From contig CP064999.1 of NCBI GenBank assembly GCA_016700115.1, forward strand, positions 62,001 through 126,000: DNA of 64,000 nucleotides. Direction: 5' to 3'. A program made the translations under genes and the position numbers. Below the pieces are notes generated by a model. It made no database searches. It had not been told where the DNA came from and saw only the letters and a list, made by a program, of their open reading frames with translations. Within the stretch, counting starts at the first letter, position 1; each line of letters starts with the position of its first letter. Below are positions 27,801-35,800 of the stretch, piece by piece. Origin of the DNA: Sphingobacteriales bacterium. GTDB taxonomy: Bacteria; Bacteroidota; Bacteroidia; Chitinophagales; UBA2359.

Positions 27801-28694
27801 AATTCGAAGGCCCGTACCAATATCAAAATTCAAAAAATAAGCTGCATAATCGCTGTAAATGTGTTTCTGAAAAATATATCTTCCCTGTGTACTGTTGTAT
27901 TGCCATTTGTCGGGACCTTCAGCATAAAACAAAACATAATCTCCTGCATCAAACACATTATTGCTGTTTAGGTCAACTACCTGAACCGGAATTTCTACGA
28001 GGTCGTCCGGTTTTTCGCTACCGGCAAGTTCAGAAAGCATCCCGCCACCATTTCCATAAATTCTCAGATTCGACAAATTAACGGTTGAACTGATCCCCAA
28101 TGACTGTAAAAAGGAGAAATCAATTTTGTAAATCCCGTTTTTATCCGTTCTAAATTGGTAAAAAGTGCCTTGATTCAAGACCGAATTTGTAGTATAAGAG
28201 CGGTTGCTTTTTGCAAGATTTTGTCCTGAACTTCCCTGAGTTTTTAGTTCAAGATCAAAGCCCACTAATCTTTCAGTTTCAGAAGTGAGAGGGTTTAAAC
28301 GAAAAGGGAGTAACGAAAAAAGTGCATTGGCCTGTTTTTTTTCATAACCCACTACTGCTTCTACGGCAATATCATGGGATAACAAGTCGTTAAAGTCGGG
28401 TAAATTAGCAAAACCGAGCGGCTCATATCTGGCATTCCGTATTTTTGCAGTAACTTGTGCCCCCTGAATGAACCCAATTTTTTTAGACCAAAAAGGCAAA
28501 GCGTGCAATTGGTAATCATAAACAGCATCTTTAAAATAAGGAGTTTCAACTTGTTTTAACCCATCAGCCGAAGGAACGGCGATTGTGTTTTTACTCCACT
28601 CAATTTCAAACCCAGTCAGAAGTTGTGTTTGTTGTGAGAAAATAAAAGGAGACACCAAAAGACAAAGCAAAAGAGCAATCGGGTTCTTATACAT
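24813..28694 (-). CDS. porU: Type IX secretion system sortase PorU
   Basis: A 1293-residue exported protein from the ATG at 28694; a GTG three codons upstream is in frame. The signal peptide ends near SPFIFSQ. The gingipain-like C25 peptidase domain carries the catalytic His796 in NYVGHGGESGWAHE and Cys830 in ITATCSFSRYDNPEK. The C-terminus has a FlgD-like/sorting-type beta domain with LNYPNPFTDNTAFWF and WDGRDDFGNKIGRGTYVYKL. PorU removes the C-terminal signal of T9SS cargo at the outer surface and attaches cargo to lipopolysaccharide or releases it. It is divergent from a porP/sprF gene, with gldJ beyond, matching the conserved T9SS/gliding gene neighbourhood. The porV gene often next to porU is not here. 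Confidence 0.95.
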   Translation of the reverse strand: MYKNPIALLLCLLVSPFIFSQQTQLLTGFEIEWSKNTIAVPSADGLKQVETPYFKDAVYDYQLHALPFWSKKIGFIQGAQVTAKIRNARYEPLGFANLPDFNDLLSHDIAVEAVVGYEKKQANALFSLLPFRLNPLTSETERLVGFDLELKTQGSSGQNLAKSNRSYTTNSVLNQGTFYQFRTDKNGIYKIDFSFLQSLGISSTVNLSNLRIYGNGGGMLSELAGSEKPDDLVEIPVQVVDLNSNNVFDAGDYVLFYAEGPDKWQYNSTQGRYIFQKHIYSDYAAYFLNFDIGTGLRIGSQLQSTSYNTEVTSFADYAIHQKDLFQPIKSGRLWLGEEFNVELSQNFSFSFPNLDTETPVQIKTQVASRYVTGNSSGSLTNFYVKANGTQIQNVSITSVTGSYEGWYARLASGTSQFTANSSDLTINLTYNRPAVSAIGWLDFIELNARRHLIFTGPQMIFSDPKSVGTNKQSKFIIQSNTSNIRVWEVTKLNEAVQWDLTAEAGNQYVFYVPTPTLRQFIVFDGSQFYTPEATGILTQQNLHAEETPDLIIVSYPDFLPAAERLANFRRTHDNLEVKVVTPQQIYYEFSSGIPDMAAIRDYVKMYYDRAGTNTDLMPHYLLLFGDASFDYKGIEFKVGNNHNFVPTYESTESLNAVETYCTDDFFGLLDDDEGQNINTTNQFLDIAIGRIPVATLEEAEKVVDKIIHYDESASLGEWRNNITFIADDEDGNLHLDDAQIHVANVEENNPVYNIDKIYLDAYPQISTAGGNLYPDVNTAINNKIFSGTFIMNYVGHGGESGWAHERILKTEDIRSWSNLNQMPLFITATCSFSRYDNPEKVSAGEMLMTKSDGGGIALMTTVRLVYATANQRLNTAFINRLFQVENDKHLSLGEIARRSKNDATLLTSSINNRKFVLLGDPSLILNYPKHQAVITSVNNHPIPSGIEAADTLKALSQVTMTGEIRNKNGEKLTDFNGIVYSTVFDKSVQVHTMVNDVYSEHDTFNLRKNIIFKGKATVTNGEFSFTFITPKDISYQFGAGRVSLYADNGVNTDAHGFTEQIIIGGVAEDVQADAQGPEIKLFMNDEKFVFGGMTNTNPVLIAKLADENGINTVGNGIGRNISAILNDDNKNSIVLNQYYKASLDNYKEGEIRYPLSDLPEGLHQLTVNAWDTHNNAGKGYTEFIVAQSAELALKHVLNYPNPFTDNTAFWFEHNRPNDQLLITVQIFTLSGRVVKTLQQSLVAEGFRVDSMTWDGRDDFGNKIGRGTYVYKLSVRSLTDHKVAHKVQKLVLLK

Positions 28695-28886
28695 AGGAAG
28701 CACATTTAAAATTGAGAAAACAGGGGCTGCCGAATTGAAAAAAATGTGAGGATGTTGAAAAAGAAGTTAGGTTTCTCAAAGTATGGCAGGAAAAATTTTT
28801 TACAAAGATTTTAAACAGATACAATAGTTTTGATTAAACGGCAAAAATACTTATTTGGTTTGCCGTAAAACAAGCAATACGGTTTT

Positions 28887-29909
28887 ATGAAGTTGAAATG
28901 GTGTTTTTTAATTGTTTTACTTTCCCTTAGTTGTATTTTCCCATCAAAAGGTTGGGCACAAGATCCTGAATTCAGTCAATTTTATGCAGCACCTGCACAT
29001 TTAAATCCTTCCATGATTGGTTTTTCATGGGATCCTCGTATTGCTTTAAATTATAGGCACCAATATCCTCAGTTTGGCAATGCGTATCTGACCTTTGCCG
29101 CTTCTTATGACCAACATTTCGATAATCTGAACAGCAGCTTCGGTTTATCAGTCATGGCAGACCGCGCCGGAGAAGGCGGTATTTATAACACCTATCAGGT
29201 GAACGGACTATATGCCTATCAACTGAGATTTTCTTCAGATCTTCAGGTAAAAGTAGGAGCACAAATCGGGTATTTCAATCAATCTTTGGATTGGAGCAAA
29301 CTTGTTTTTACCGATATGATTGATCCTACAAATGGCTCAACCGGGGGAACCACTTCTGAACTGACACCCGAACAAACTTCAATCCACCGGCTGGATATAG
29401 GTGGCGGAATTGTGGCTTATAACAGCAAGTTTTATATCGGGGCATCGGCCAAGCATGTTACAACACCTTCGTTGGCTTTTACCAACAGCAACGACGAAGA
29501 TAATGATCTCAAAGTACGTGCCTCTGTTCATGCCGGCAGAGTGTTTTATCTCGGCCAAAAAGTAGTCGGTGAAACCCAGTTTTATATCAGTCCTAACTTA
29601 ATGTTTATCAATCAGGGCAGACATTTTCAGGTTAATGCCGGTTCATATTTGGGAAAAGGAATTTTTTTTGGCGGAATCTTCATGCGACATACTATCCGCA
29701 ACATGGATGCGTTAATCTTATTAGCCGGCATAAAAGCAGGAATTGTGAGGTTTGGGTATAGTTATGACATCAATATTGGACCCTTATCAACCGGAGCAGG
29801 TGCGCATGAAGTAGCTGCAATCATTGATTTTGGCCAAAAAAAGGGGGCTAACGACAAAATAAGAAGAAAAAAAGCGGCTGAATGTCCTGAAATTTTTTCA
29901 CCGAGATAA
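28887..29909 (+). CDS. PorP/SprF-family T9SS outer-membrane protein
   Basis: A 340-residue protein with a signal peptide ending GWAQDPEF. The family start motif QDPEFSQFYAAPAHLNPSMI places it in the PorP/SprF group. The rest alternates beta strands ending near an FGYSYDINIGPLSTGAGAHE segment typical of these outer-membrane barrels. PorP/SprF proteins help build the T9SS or assist secretion and attachment of particular cargo. A basic tail of KKGANDKIRRKKAAECPE type closes the protein. It lies 256 bp upstream of gldJ and is transcribed the same way. Confidence 0.9.
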   Translation: MKLKWCFLIVLLSLSCIFPSKGWAQDPEFSQFYAAPAHLNPSMIGFSWDPRIALNYRHQYPQFGNAYLTFAASYDQHFDNLNSSFGLSVMADRAGEGGIYNTYQVNGLYAYQLRFSSDLQVKVGAQIGYFNQSLDWSKLVFTDMIDPTNGSTGGTTSELTPEQTSIHRLDIGGGIVAYNSKFYIGASAKHVTTPSLAFTNSNDEDNDLKVRASVHAGRVFYLGQKVVGETQFYISPNLMFINQGRHFQVNAGSYLGKGIFFGGIFMRHTIRNMDALILLAGIKAGIVRFGYSYDINIGPLSTGAGAHEVAAIIDFGQKKGANDKIRRKKAAECPEIFSPR

Positions 29910-29970
29910 TAAATAACAATAAACATCGTTAGGCAATCAGGTAATAGCAGTTATTTCGAACCGAATGCCG

Positions 29971-29978
29971 TACTTTTG
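29971..29978 (+). promoter_or_regulatory. -7 promoter element before gldJ
   Basis: TACTTTTG matches TAnnTTTG. It would give gldJ a leader of roughly 180 nt, separate from the porP/sprF gene upstream. The -33 region is not convincing. Confidence 0.4.
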
Positions 29979-30165
29979 TCGCTCCGATTGCAACAATTTT
30001 GCCGAAGTTTTTAAATACCAAAAATATCTCCTTATATTTACAGGCGATTTTAATAAAGACGAAATTTTATATTGATTAGGTTGCATAAGGAGAATTAAAA
30101 ACAGCATTACTCAACAGCAAATACTACATAACGAATAAAAAAAACAATCATAAACTTAGGAAAAG

Positions 30166-31641
30166 ATGAAAAACTTGCTTAAATTTCCTTTGCAGTTAAT
30201 GGCGTTTGCCCTTGTGGTTATGACCATTGCTTCCTGTAACAAAAAACATCCTACTTCATCAGCTACGGGATGGAATTACAACGATCCCGAATGGGGTGGG
30301 TTTGAAGCACCCAAAGAAAAAGATCAAAAAACCGGTCCAGGCTTGGTGCTGATTCCCGGTGGTACTTTTACCATGGGTGCAGTAGAACAAGATATCACTT
30401 ACGATTATGACAATGTAGCCAGAAGGGTAACTGTTTCGTCTTTTTATATGGACGAAACCGAAGTATCCAACATCGCTTATCGTGAGTACTTGTATTGGCT
30501 TAACAGGATTTTTGGCGAACAATATCCAGAACTTGTCAGAAAAGCCATTCCCGATACCTTAGTCTGGTTGAGCGAGCTTGCTTACAACGAACCTTATGTA
30601 AGAAACTATTTCAGAATGCCTTCTTACAATGAATATCCCGTAGTAGGTATCACCTGGCTTCAGGCAAATGAGTTCTGCCGATGGCGTACAGACCGTGTTA
30701 ACGAAGGCCTAATGGTCAAAGAAGGCATATTAGAGCTTGACCCCAACCAATACGGAGCAGAACATTTTAATACAGAAGCCTACTTGTTGGGCCAATATGA
30801 AGGTGTTGAAAAGAAAGGTATGAAAAACCTCGATCCCAACGGAGCTGAAACCCGCCGTGTTCGCTTTGACGATGGAATTCTTTTGCCTGATTATCGTTTG
30901 CCAACTGAAGCTGAATGGGAATATGCTGCTTTAGCTATTACCAGTGAATCTGACAAAGAAGAACGCTTTACCGACCGCAAAATCTATCCTTGGAAAGGCG
31001 AAACTGTCCGTTATGCCAAACATGGTAAATGGCATGGCGATATGATGGCCAACTTCAAACGGGGAGCCGGTGACTATATGGGTATTGCAGGTAATCTTAA
31101 CGACAACGCGGAAATTACCGCCCCTGTCAGAAGCTATGCTCCCAACGATTTTGGTCTGTACAATATGGGGGGCAACGTGAGCGAATGGTGTTTAGATGTT
31201 TATCGTCCGATGACCTCTTTAGATGCTGATGACTTTAACCCTCACCGGGGTAATGTTTTCACCACCCGTGTAACTGATGCACAAGGCAACGCTGCCCCTA
31301 AAGACAGTTTAGGTCGTATTCAATATCGTCAGTTGACAGAAGATGAAATCGGCAACCGCACAAACTTCAGAAAATCAGATGTGAAAAACTACCGTGATGG
31401 TGACGAAATGTCTATGTCTGTTTATGACAGCGATAAAACAACACTTATCAGCGATAAAGCGCGTGTTGTGAAAGGCGGCTCCTGGGCAGATTTAGCCTAT
31501 TGGTTGTCTCCCGGAACCCGTCGCTATATGGATGAAGACCAGGGTTCTTCTACGGTCGGTTTCCGTTGCGCCATGATTCGTATGGGAAGCCCTGACGGTA
31601 AAAAAATAAAAGCCAAAACAAAAAAGGTAAAAACTTATTAA
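30166..31641 (+). CDS. gldJ: Gliding motility lipoprotein GldJ
   Basis: A 491-residue lipoprotein: a hydrophobic signal followed by TIASCNKK with Cys25 as the lipidation site. It then shows GldJ hallmarks: ATGWNYNDPEWGGFE, GPGLVLIPGGTFTMG, YMDETEVSNIAYREYLYWL, RLPTEAEWEYAAL, APNDFGLYNMGGNVSEW and a terminal VGFRCAMIRMGS. The fold is that of formylglycine-generating enzyme/SUMF1, but GldJ and its relative GldK are structural lipoproteins that form part of the T9SS/gliding machinery rather than enzymes. It is distinguished from GldK by the GWNYND N-terminus and the YLYWL segment. The protein ends in a lysine-rich tail. A strong terminator follows. Confidence 0.92.
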   Translation: MKNLLKFPLQLMAFALVVMTIASCNKKHPTSSATGWNYNDPEWGGFEAPKEKDQKTGPGLVLIPGGTFTMGAVEQDITYDYDNVARRVTVSSFYMDETEVSNIAYREYLYWLNRIFGEQYPELVRKAIPDTLVWLSELAYNEPYVRNYFRMPSYNEYPVVGITWLQANEFCRWRTDRVNEGLMVKEGILELDPNQYGAEHFNTEAYLLGQYEGVEKKGMKNLDPNGAETRRVRFDDGILLPDYRLPTEAEWEYAALAITSESDKEERFTDRKIYPWKGETVRYAKHGKWHGDMMANFKRGAGDYMGIAGNLNDNAEITAPVRSYAPNDFGLYNMGGNVSEWCLDVYRPMTSLDADDFNPHRGNVFTTRVTDAQGNAAPKDSLGRIQYRQLTEDEIGNRTNFRKSDVKNYRDGDEMSMSVYDSDKTTLISDKARVVKGGSWADLAYWLSPGTRRYMDEDQGSSTVGFRCAMIRMGSPDGKKIKAKTKKVKTY

Positions 31642-31686
31642 AAATGAGTAGGAACTGATTAACCTAAACAGTTCTGCCTTTATATT

Positions 31687-31730
31687 AAAAAAGCGGTGCC
31701 CGTCAGATTTCTCTGCGGTACCGCTTTTTT
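31687..31730 (+). terminator. Terminator of gldJ
   Basis: The arms AAAAAAGCGGTGCC and GGTACCGCTTTTTT pair over 14 bp with one G-T wobble around a 16-nt loop, 45 bp after the gldJ stop. Confidence 0.88.
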
Positions 31731-31754
31731 GATTCATTAAATAAAAACAGACTC

Positions 31755-31799
31755 AAAAAAAACCCTCGCACTTTCGAATAAGGCAAGGGTTTTTTTTTA
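31755..31799 (-). terminator. Terminator of the LexA-like gene (possibly bidirectional)
   Basis: A hairpin with AAAAAACCCT on the left and AGGGTTTTTT on the right and a partly paired interior. It has A- and T-runs on both sides, so it can stop transcription from either strand. It lies 65 bp beyond the stop of the LexA-like gene. Confidence 0.7.
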
Positions 31800-31863
31800 A
31801 AAGTTTTTAAAACGGTTGATTAACATGAAGGATTAAACAACAAGGAAAAACAGGTTTTACATC

Positions 31864-32721
31864 TTAGTTGGGCAAATCGTAATTATCGTTGCCTTTCAAT
31901 CTTTTAACTTCTGCTCTAAGTGCAGCAATTTCTGCAAACAATTTTTCCCAAAGTGAATCTCCGATATAAGTATCGTTGATAATAAACGCTTTAGCTTTCC
32001 AAACCTCGACAATTTCTAATGCGTTGATTACATAAGGTTCGTAAGTAGGGTTATCGGAAGAAAGCAATAAAACCCCTCTTTTTTGCAACAAATTGGTAAC
32101 TCGTTTATAAACTATGCCTTCGTTTTGAGAAATGATTATGTAAGTATCCCCGCTTTTGAGCGATTCCCAATCCTGTGTATATTCACCAATAACAATAGAA
32201 CCTGATGGCAGAGGAAGCATAGAGTCTCCTTTGATTTTAAAAGCCCGGTAGGTAGAGTTATCCGGCAAAAAGGGCAGCCTGAACTTTGGCAGCGAAGAGA
32301 TAAATTCTGTATCTGCATACCCATTTAAGTAACCGGCACTTGCCTGAGCACTTTCTGCATCAACATACTCAATATTTTCTTTTCCCGCCTCATCTGTTGA
32401 AATAGTCAGGGTTCTGACATCCAGATTTTTCCCTTTTAAATCTGCCGCTCCGGGCTGAGTGTATTGATTTGTTGAAGTATCAAACAAATCTCCCTGACGC
32501 AAATCATGGTTGACCAAAACATCTAAGTTAATCTTTGGGAAAAAAGTGGAGTTGTAAAGTTTCACTAACTTTAACATAACATCCATTTGAACATCTGCGC
32601 GTCCTTCTTCATAAGAACCAACGGCACCGCGTTTAATACCAAGCATAGCCCCGAAATCTGCCTGATTCAAATCAAACTTTTCTGTTCTAATGTACTTAAA
32701 ATTGGCATTTGCAATTTTCAT
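31864..32721 (-). CDS. LexA-like HTH / S24 peptidase regulator
   Basis: A 285-residue regulator. An XRE-type helix-turn-helix lies at about residues 10-60, with LNQADFGAMLGIKRGAVGSYE. A variable linker follows, then an S24 self-cleaving domain with a candidate Ala129-Gly130 cleavage site (QASAGYLNGY), nucleophile Ser167 in IKGDSMLP and general base Lys206 in GIVYKRV. The spacings (37 and 39 residues) resemble LexA and CI repressors. It probably represses stress or mobile-element genes until self-cleavage. Its targets are not visible here. A helical charged C-terminus (FAEIAALRAEVKRLKG) extends beyond the protease domain. Confidence 0.85.
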   Translation of the reverse strand: MKIANANFKYIRTEKFDLNQADFGAMLGIKRGAVGSYEEGRADVQMDVMLKLVKLYNSTFFPKINLDVLVNHDLRQGDLFDTSTNQYTQPGAADLKGKNLDVRTLTISTDEAGKENIEYVDAESAQASAGYLNGYADTEFISSLPKFRLPFLPDNSTYRAFKIKGDSMLPLPSGSIVIGEYTQDWESLKSGDTYIIISQNEGIVYKRVTNLLQKRGVLLLSSDNPTYEPYVINALEIVEVWKAKAFIINDTYIGDSLWEKLFAEIAALRAEVKRLKGNDNYDLPN

Positions 32722-32903
32722 GGCTGTCTAATTTTAATGAATAAAATAATTCTCCACAAAGTACCAATATTATTTGCAGACCACCAAATATTTTTGCAAA
32801 TATTTTTAGTTTTTTAAAAAATTTTTTTTTCCTCTTGTTTAAGAGAAGTTAAAGGGCATTGAATTGTCTTAATTTTTCACTACTAACCGACAAAAAATAA
32901 ATT

Positions 32904-32936
32904 AAGGAGCTGCCCATCGGGGCAAGCTCCTTTTTT
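32904..32936 (+). terminator. Terminator-like hairpin inside the left end of the insertion sequence
   Basis: AAGGAGC-TGCCC and GGGCA-AGCTCCTT form a stem followed by TTTTTT just upstream of the transposase gene. It probably blocks read-through from the flanking DNA into the transposase, as in many insertion sequences. Confidence 0.75.
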
Positions 32937-32966
32937 CATATTTTGGTTCTACTACAAACTAAAAAT

Positions 32967-33452
32967 ATGAGAGACAAAGATAAGCATTTAGTCGGTCAGC
33001 CGATATTCAAACAGTTATTAGAATTTGTTCCACGCAACAAATTTGATTTGCTTGTTAATAAGTACCAATCAGATCATTATTACAAGACCTATGATTCGTG
33101 GACACAACTTGTTACGATGCTATTCGGGATATTGAGTCGATGTGATTCTATGGGAGAAATCTGTGATGGTATGCAGGGTTTAACAGGCAAACTCAATCAT
33201 TTGGGCATGGATAAATCACCGGCAAAGAGTACGGCAGGCGATGGTCTTAGAGGTCGAGACAATGAATTTTACCAAGCCGTTTATTTTATGTTACTCGAGC
33301 ATTTTAAGCCTATTTTGTCGGTCAGCCGGATTGGGAATGTCTCCTTTTCCAAACTTTTCATTTTCGATTCAAGTACGATACGCCTATTTTCGAACATTAT
33401 GAAAGGAGTTGGTCGCAATCTCAAGAATGAAGGGAAGAAAAAGGCGGACTGA
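32967..33452 (+). CDS. IS4-family transposase, N-terminal fragment
   Basis: From the ATG at 32967 this is a 161-residue fragment with a DUF4372 N-terminal domain (KHLVGQPIFKQLLEFVPRNK and SWTQLVTMLFGIL) and the first catalytic Asp of the DDE domain in FIFDSSTIRLF. The frame stops at a TGA (33450-33452) just after an AAGAAAAAGGCGG stretch. Restoring one A in the five-A run at 33438-33442 joins it in frame to the next fragment (KKKGGLKVHMMIDAHS), the usual continuation in this family. Confidence 0.85.
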   Translation: MRDKDKHLVGQPIFKQLLEFVPRNKFDLLVNKYQSDHYYKTYDSWTQLVTMLFGILSRCDSMGEICDGMQGLTGKLNHLGMDKSPAKSTAGDGLRGRDNEFYQAVYFMLLEHFKPILSVSRIGNVSFSKLFIFDSSTIRLFSNIMKGVGRNLKNEGKKKAD

Positions 33453-33460
33453 AAGTTCAT

Positions 33461-34267
33461 ATGATGATTGATGCCCACAGTGATACGCCAGAGTTTGTAA
33501 AAATCAGTGAAGCTAAACAGCATGACAAGAATTTTCTGCAATATTTGCATCTGTCGCCTCACAGCATGGTTGTGTTTGACAGGGCTTACAACCATTATCT
33601 TCAATTTGCTCAATGGACAGAACGACAAATCAATTTTGTATGCCGTTTGAAAAAGAATGCTGTTTATCAGACACAGGAAGTTTTATTTACAGCAGAGCCG
33701 GCAAAGAACCAAGCGGGTGTTTTGTCGGAAGAACGCATCTTACTTGCATACAAAGAAGATAAACAAGAAAAGACTTTGCGCCTTCGAAAGGTAACTTACA
33801 GGGATGAAAAAGGGCGTATGTATGACTTTATCACCAATAATTTTGAGATAAGCCATGAAGAAGTCGCCTATCTATACAAGCTGCGATGGAACATTGAGTT
33901 GCTTTTCAAGAAGCTCAAGCAGAATTTTCAGCTGCATTACTTTTATTCCGAAACAGAGAACGGCATCAAAACTCAAATCTGGTGTACCCTGATTGCACAA
34001 CTTTTACTGCAAGTGCTTCGGGTAAAATCAGAGAGCAAAAAAGCCTTTTCAACCATTGCAGCACTCATTAGAATTCATCTAATCAGTTATCTTGAAATAT
34101 TTTGGATGGTGCAAAACAGCCGAAGAGCTTACAGCAAGCTCAAAAACGAAACAAATCGCCTAGTATCCAAATTGATTTATTCTAAAATAGAGGGGGGTAG
34201 GTTTTTGAAGGCTTGGAAAAATTCCTTGAAAATAAAGGGCTTACAATTGTTTTTTGCCGTTTTTTAA
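33461..34267 (+). CDS. IS4-family transposase, C-terminal fragment
   Basis: This 268-residue fragment continues the DDE transposase domain in the -1 frame relative to the upstream fragment. It holds the second Asp in MVVFDRAYNHYLQFAQW and a YREK-like segment, YLYKLRWNIELLFKKLKQNF, with the catalytic Glu. The ATG at 33461 is probably not a real start; the two pieces together would make a transposase of about 430 residues. The element is therefore either inactivated by a one-base deletion or translated through a frameshift. Confidence 0.85.
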   Translation: MMIDAHSDTPEFVKISEAKQHDKNFLQYLHLSPHSMVVFDRAYNHYLQFAQWTERQINFVCRLKKNAVYQTQEVLFTAEPAKNQAGVLSEERILLAYKEDKQEKTLRLRKVTYRDEKGRMYDFITNNFEISHEEVAYLYKLRWNIELLFKKLKQNFQLHYFYSETENGIKTQIWCTLIAQLLLQVLRVKSESKKAFSTIAALIRIHLISYLEIFWMVQNSRRAYSKLKNETNRLVSKLIYSKIEGGRFLKAWKNSLKIKGLQLFFAVF

Positions 34268-34332
34268 AGATTACCCGTTTAATAGTGTTAATTTTTATAC
34301 CCTGTTAGCTTGTCGGCAGTAGATACTGGTGC

Positions 34333-35682
34333 TTATTTTGTTGATCTGCCAATCCAAATTTTTTCTACATATTGCCTTCCGTTAAAATGCAGCATAGCCA
34401 AATATATTCCATTAGGTAAGGATGGTAATGAGAAAGCATAAGCAGTTGGTGTTATACTTGTTGTTTGAGCAGTAACCGCTACACTGCCCGAAAGACTAAA
34501 TAGAGTCAGCCCAATCTGTCCGAATTGCTGATGCTGAATCTGAATGTTTAAGTTGTTTGAAGAACTGTCATAAAACAATTTTGGAACTACAGGATTTGAA
34601 AAAGCCGAAGATTGGTTATTCGTACAATCCACATTGAAAATATACATTCCGGTCTGACAGGTAATCTGAGTGGCTTCGGCACATTCTACAATCACCGTAT
34701 CAGATCCAATAAAACCCTGATACGGATTATAAACCAATGCGCTCCATAATCCATCCGGAACTATAGTTGCGTTGCCGTTTGAAGGTGGGTCAATAATAGT
34801 CGGAGTTACCCAGGTAGGGTATCCTAAATCTCCGATATAAATGATTGAGTCGCAAGAAATTTCATGAATTTCGGTAAAGTCAATATTTACCGGTTCAATT
34901 GTAATAATATAGTATTGATGGCTGCATATATCCATCTGTTCCCATCCGTTGCAGGTATAAATCATTGGAGGAGGCACATCTCCACAACCAACAACTTTTA
35001 TCGTATCGGTGCCGGTTGTTCCTGCGGGTTGGTAGTAAACACAATTATCATTGATATAGTAAATTTGACCTAAACTTTCATTATGGGTGATGCACACCGT
35101 GTAAAGATTAGGGAAACAATTGTTTGCCCAAGCCCAGCCAATATTGCCATCACAAATATCAACCGAGAGTCCTGATTGGGTAGATAAATTTTGAATAATA
35201 GGTTCTATCGGAGGCAGTGATTCCATTTCTGCCAGATGAATGAATACTGTTCCACTGCTACAGGCACCATAAATATCACAGGCGGTATAAATAAAGTAGT
35301 CCTGAAATCCGATTGCCTGAGGCGTATAAGCAAAATCTCCTGTCGAGTCAAACATAACAATTCCACCGGTTGGCAACTGTTGAATATTATAAACAATAAA
35401 GTTCCCTTGTTCGTCAGTAACAATAGTGCTAAGTTGAAACGACACTGATTCAGAAGCCACAGAGCACAATTCAATATCCGGAGTAATGGGCGGGGTATTG
35501 GGCTGTGCGTTTAAAGGTTGTGTAGTAAATAGCAAAAAACTACAAGCCAAACATAAAAAAAACCCCTGAATGCGTTGTTTTGAAAAATGCGCGTGGAACA
35601 AATTGAAAGAATAAATGTGATATTCGTTAAGTTCAGGTGGATTTACAAAGGACGATAAGTTGGCAAAATTTAACCGGTTCAT
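34333..35682 (-). CDS. Secreted Ig-like-domain protein with T9SS sorting domain
   Basis: A 449-residue secreted protein. The only ATG lies 37 residues before the hydrophobic signal core (GFFLCLACSFLLFTTQPLNAQ). A TTG codon just before FHAHFSKQRIQG would give a more normal signal peptide and may be the real start. The mature part has repeated Ig-like/cadherin-like segments rich in Cys and Tyr (GGIVMFDSTGDFAYTPQ, FQDYFIYTACD, VYNPYQGFIGSDTVIVEC). The C-terminal ~80 residues, from VPKLFYDSSSNNLNI to EKIWIGRSTK, resemble a T9SS type A sorting domain. It is probably a surface adhesin-type cargo. Its 3' end is only 10 bp from the insertion sequence. Confidence 0.75.
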   Translation of the reverse strand: MNRLNFANLSSFVNPPELNEYHIYSFNLFHAHFSKQRIQGFFLCLACSFLLFTTQPLNAQPNTPPITPDIELCSVASESVSFQLSTIVTDEQGNFIVYNIQQLPTGGIVMFDSTGDFAYTPQAIGFQDYFIYTACDIYGACSSGTVFIHLAEMESLPPIEPIIQNLSTQSGLSVDICDGNIGWAWANNCFPNLYTVCITHNESLGQIYYINDNCVYYQPAGTTGTDTIKVVGCGDVPPPMIYTCNGWEQMDICSHQYYIITIEPVNIDFTEIHEISCDSIIYIGDLGYPTWVTPTIIDPPSNGNATIVPDGLWSALVYNPYQGFIGSDTVIVECAEATQITCQTGMYIFNVDCTNNQSSAFSNPVVPKLFYDSSSNNLNIQIQHQQFGQIGLTLFSLSGSVAVTAQTTSITPTAYAFSLPSLPNGIYLAMLHFNGRQYVEKIWIGRSTK

Positions 35683-35727
35683 AAAGCAGATTAGTTTTAT
35701 TTGACAATCATGTATTCAAAGATAAAA

Positions 35728-35754
35728 AAAACCGCTGACTTGAATAGCGGTTTT
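35728..35754 (-). terminator. Terminator of the second PorP/SprF gene
   Basis: AAAACCGCT (35728-35736) and AGCGGTTTT (35746-35754) pair perfectly. On the minus strand the right-hand A-run becomes the U-tract. It is 47 bp beyond the stop of the PorP/SprF gene. Confidence 0.8.
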
Positions 35755-35800
35755 AGGTGTATAAGATACAATTGTCGGCTAAAATATAATCTATCAATCT

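Larger units (their letters stand above)
32880..34322 (+). mobile_element. IS4-family insertion sequence, ~1.44 kb
   Basis: A transposase gene in two frames lies between candidate imperfect terminal inverted repeats, CTACTAACCGACAA (32880-32893) and CTTGTCGGCAGTAG (34309-34322), which match as reverse complements apart from a one-base indel. The size suits an IS4-family element. No clear target duplication was found, so the outer ends are approximate. It is inserted between the LexA-like gene and a T9SS cargo gene. A terminator-like hairpin guards its left end. Confidence 0.75.

Noticed and set aside
30166..31641. Formylglycine-generating sulfatase-modifying enzyme
   Set aside because: The fold is shared, but the lipobox, the GWNYND start and the neighbouring porU/porP genes identify GldJ.
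33438..33452. Programmed -1 frameshift in the IS4 transposase
   Set aside because: The local sequence G AAA AAG lacks a complete slippery heptamer and a clear downstream stimulatory structure was not seen. A one-base deletion is the simpler explanation.
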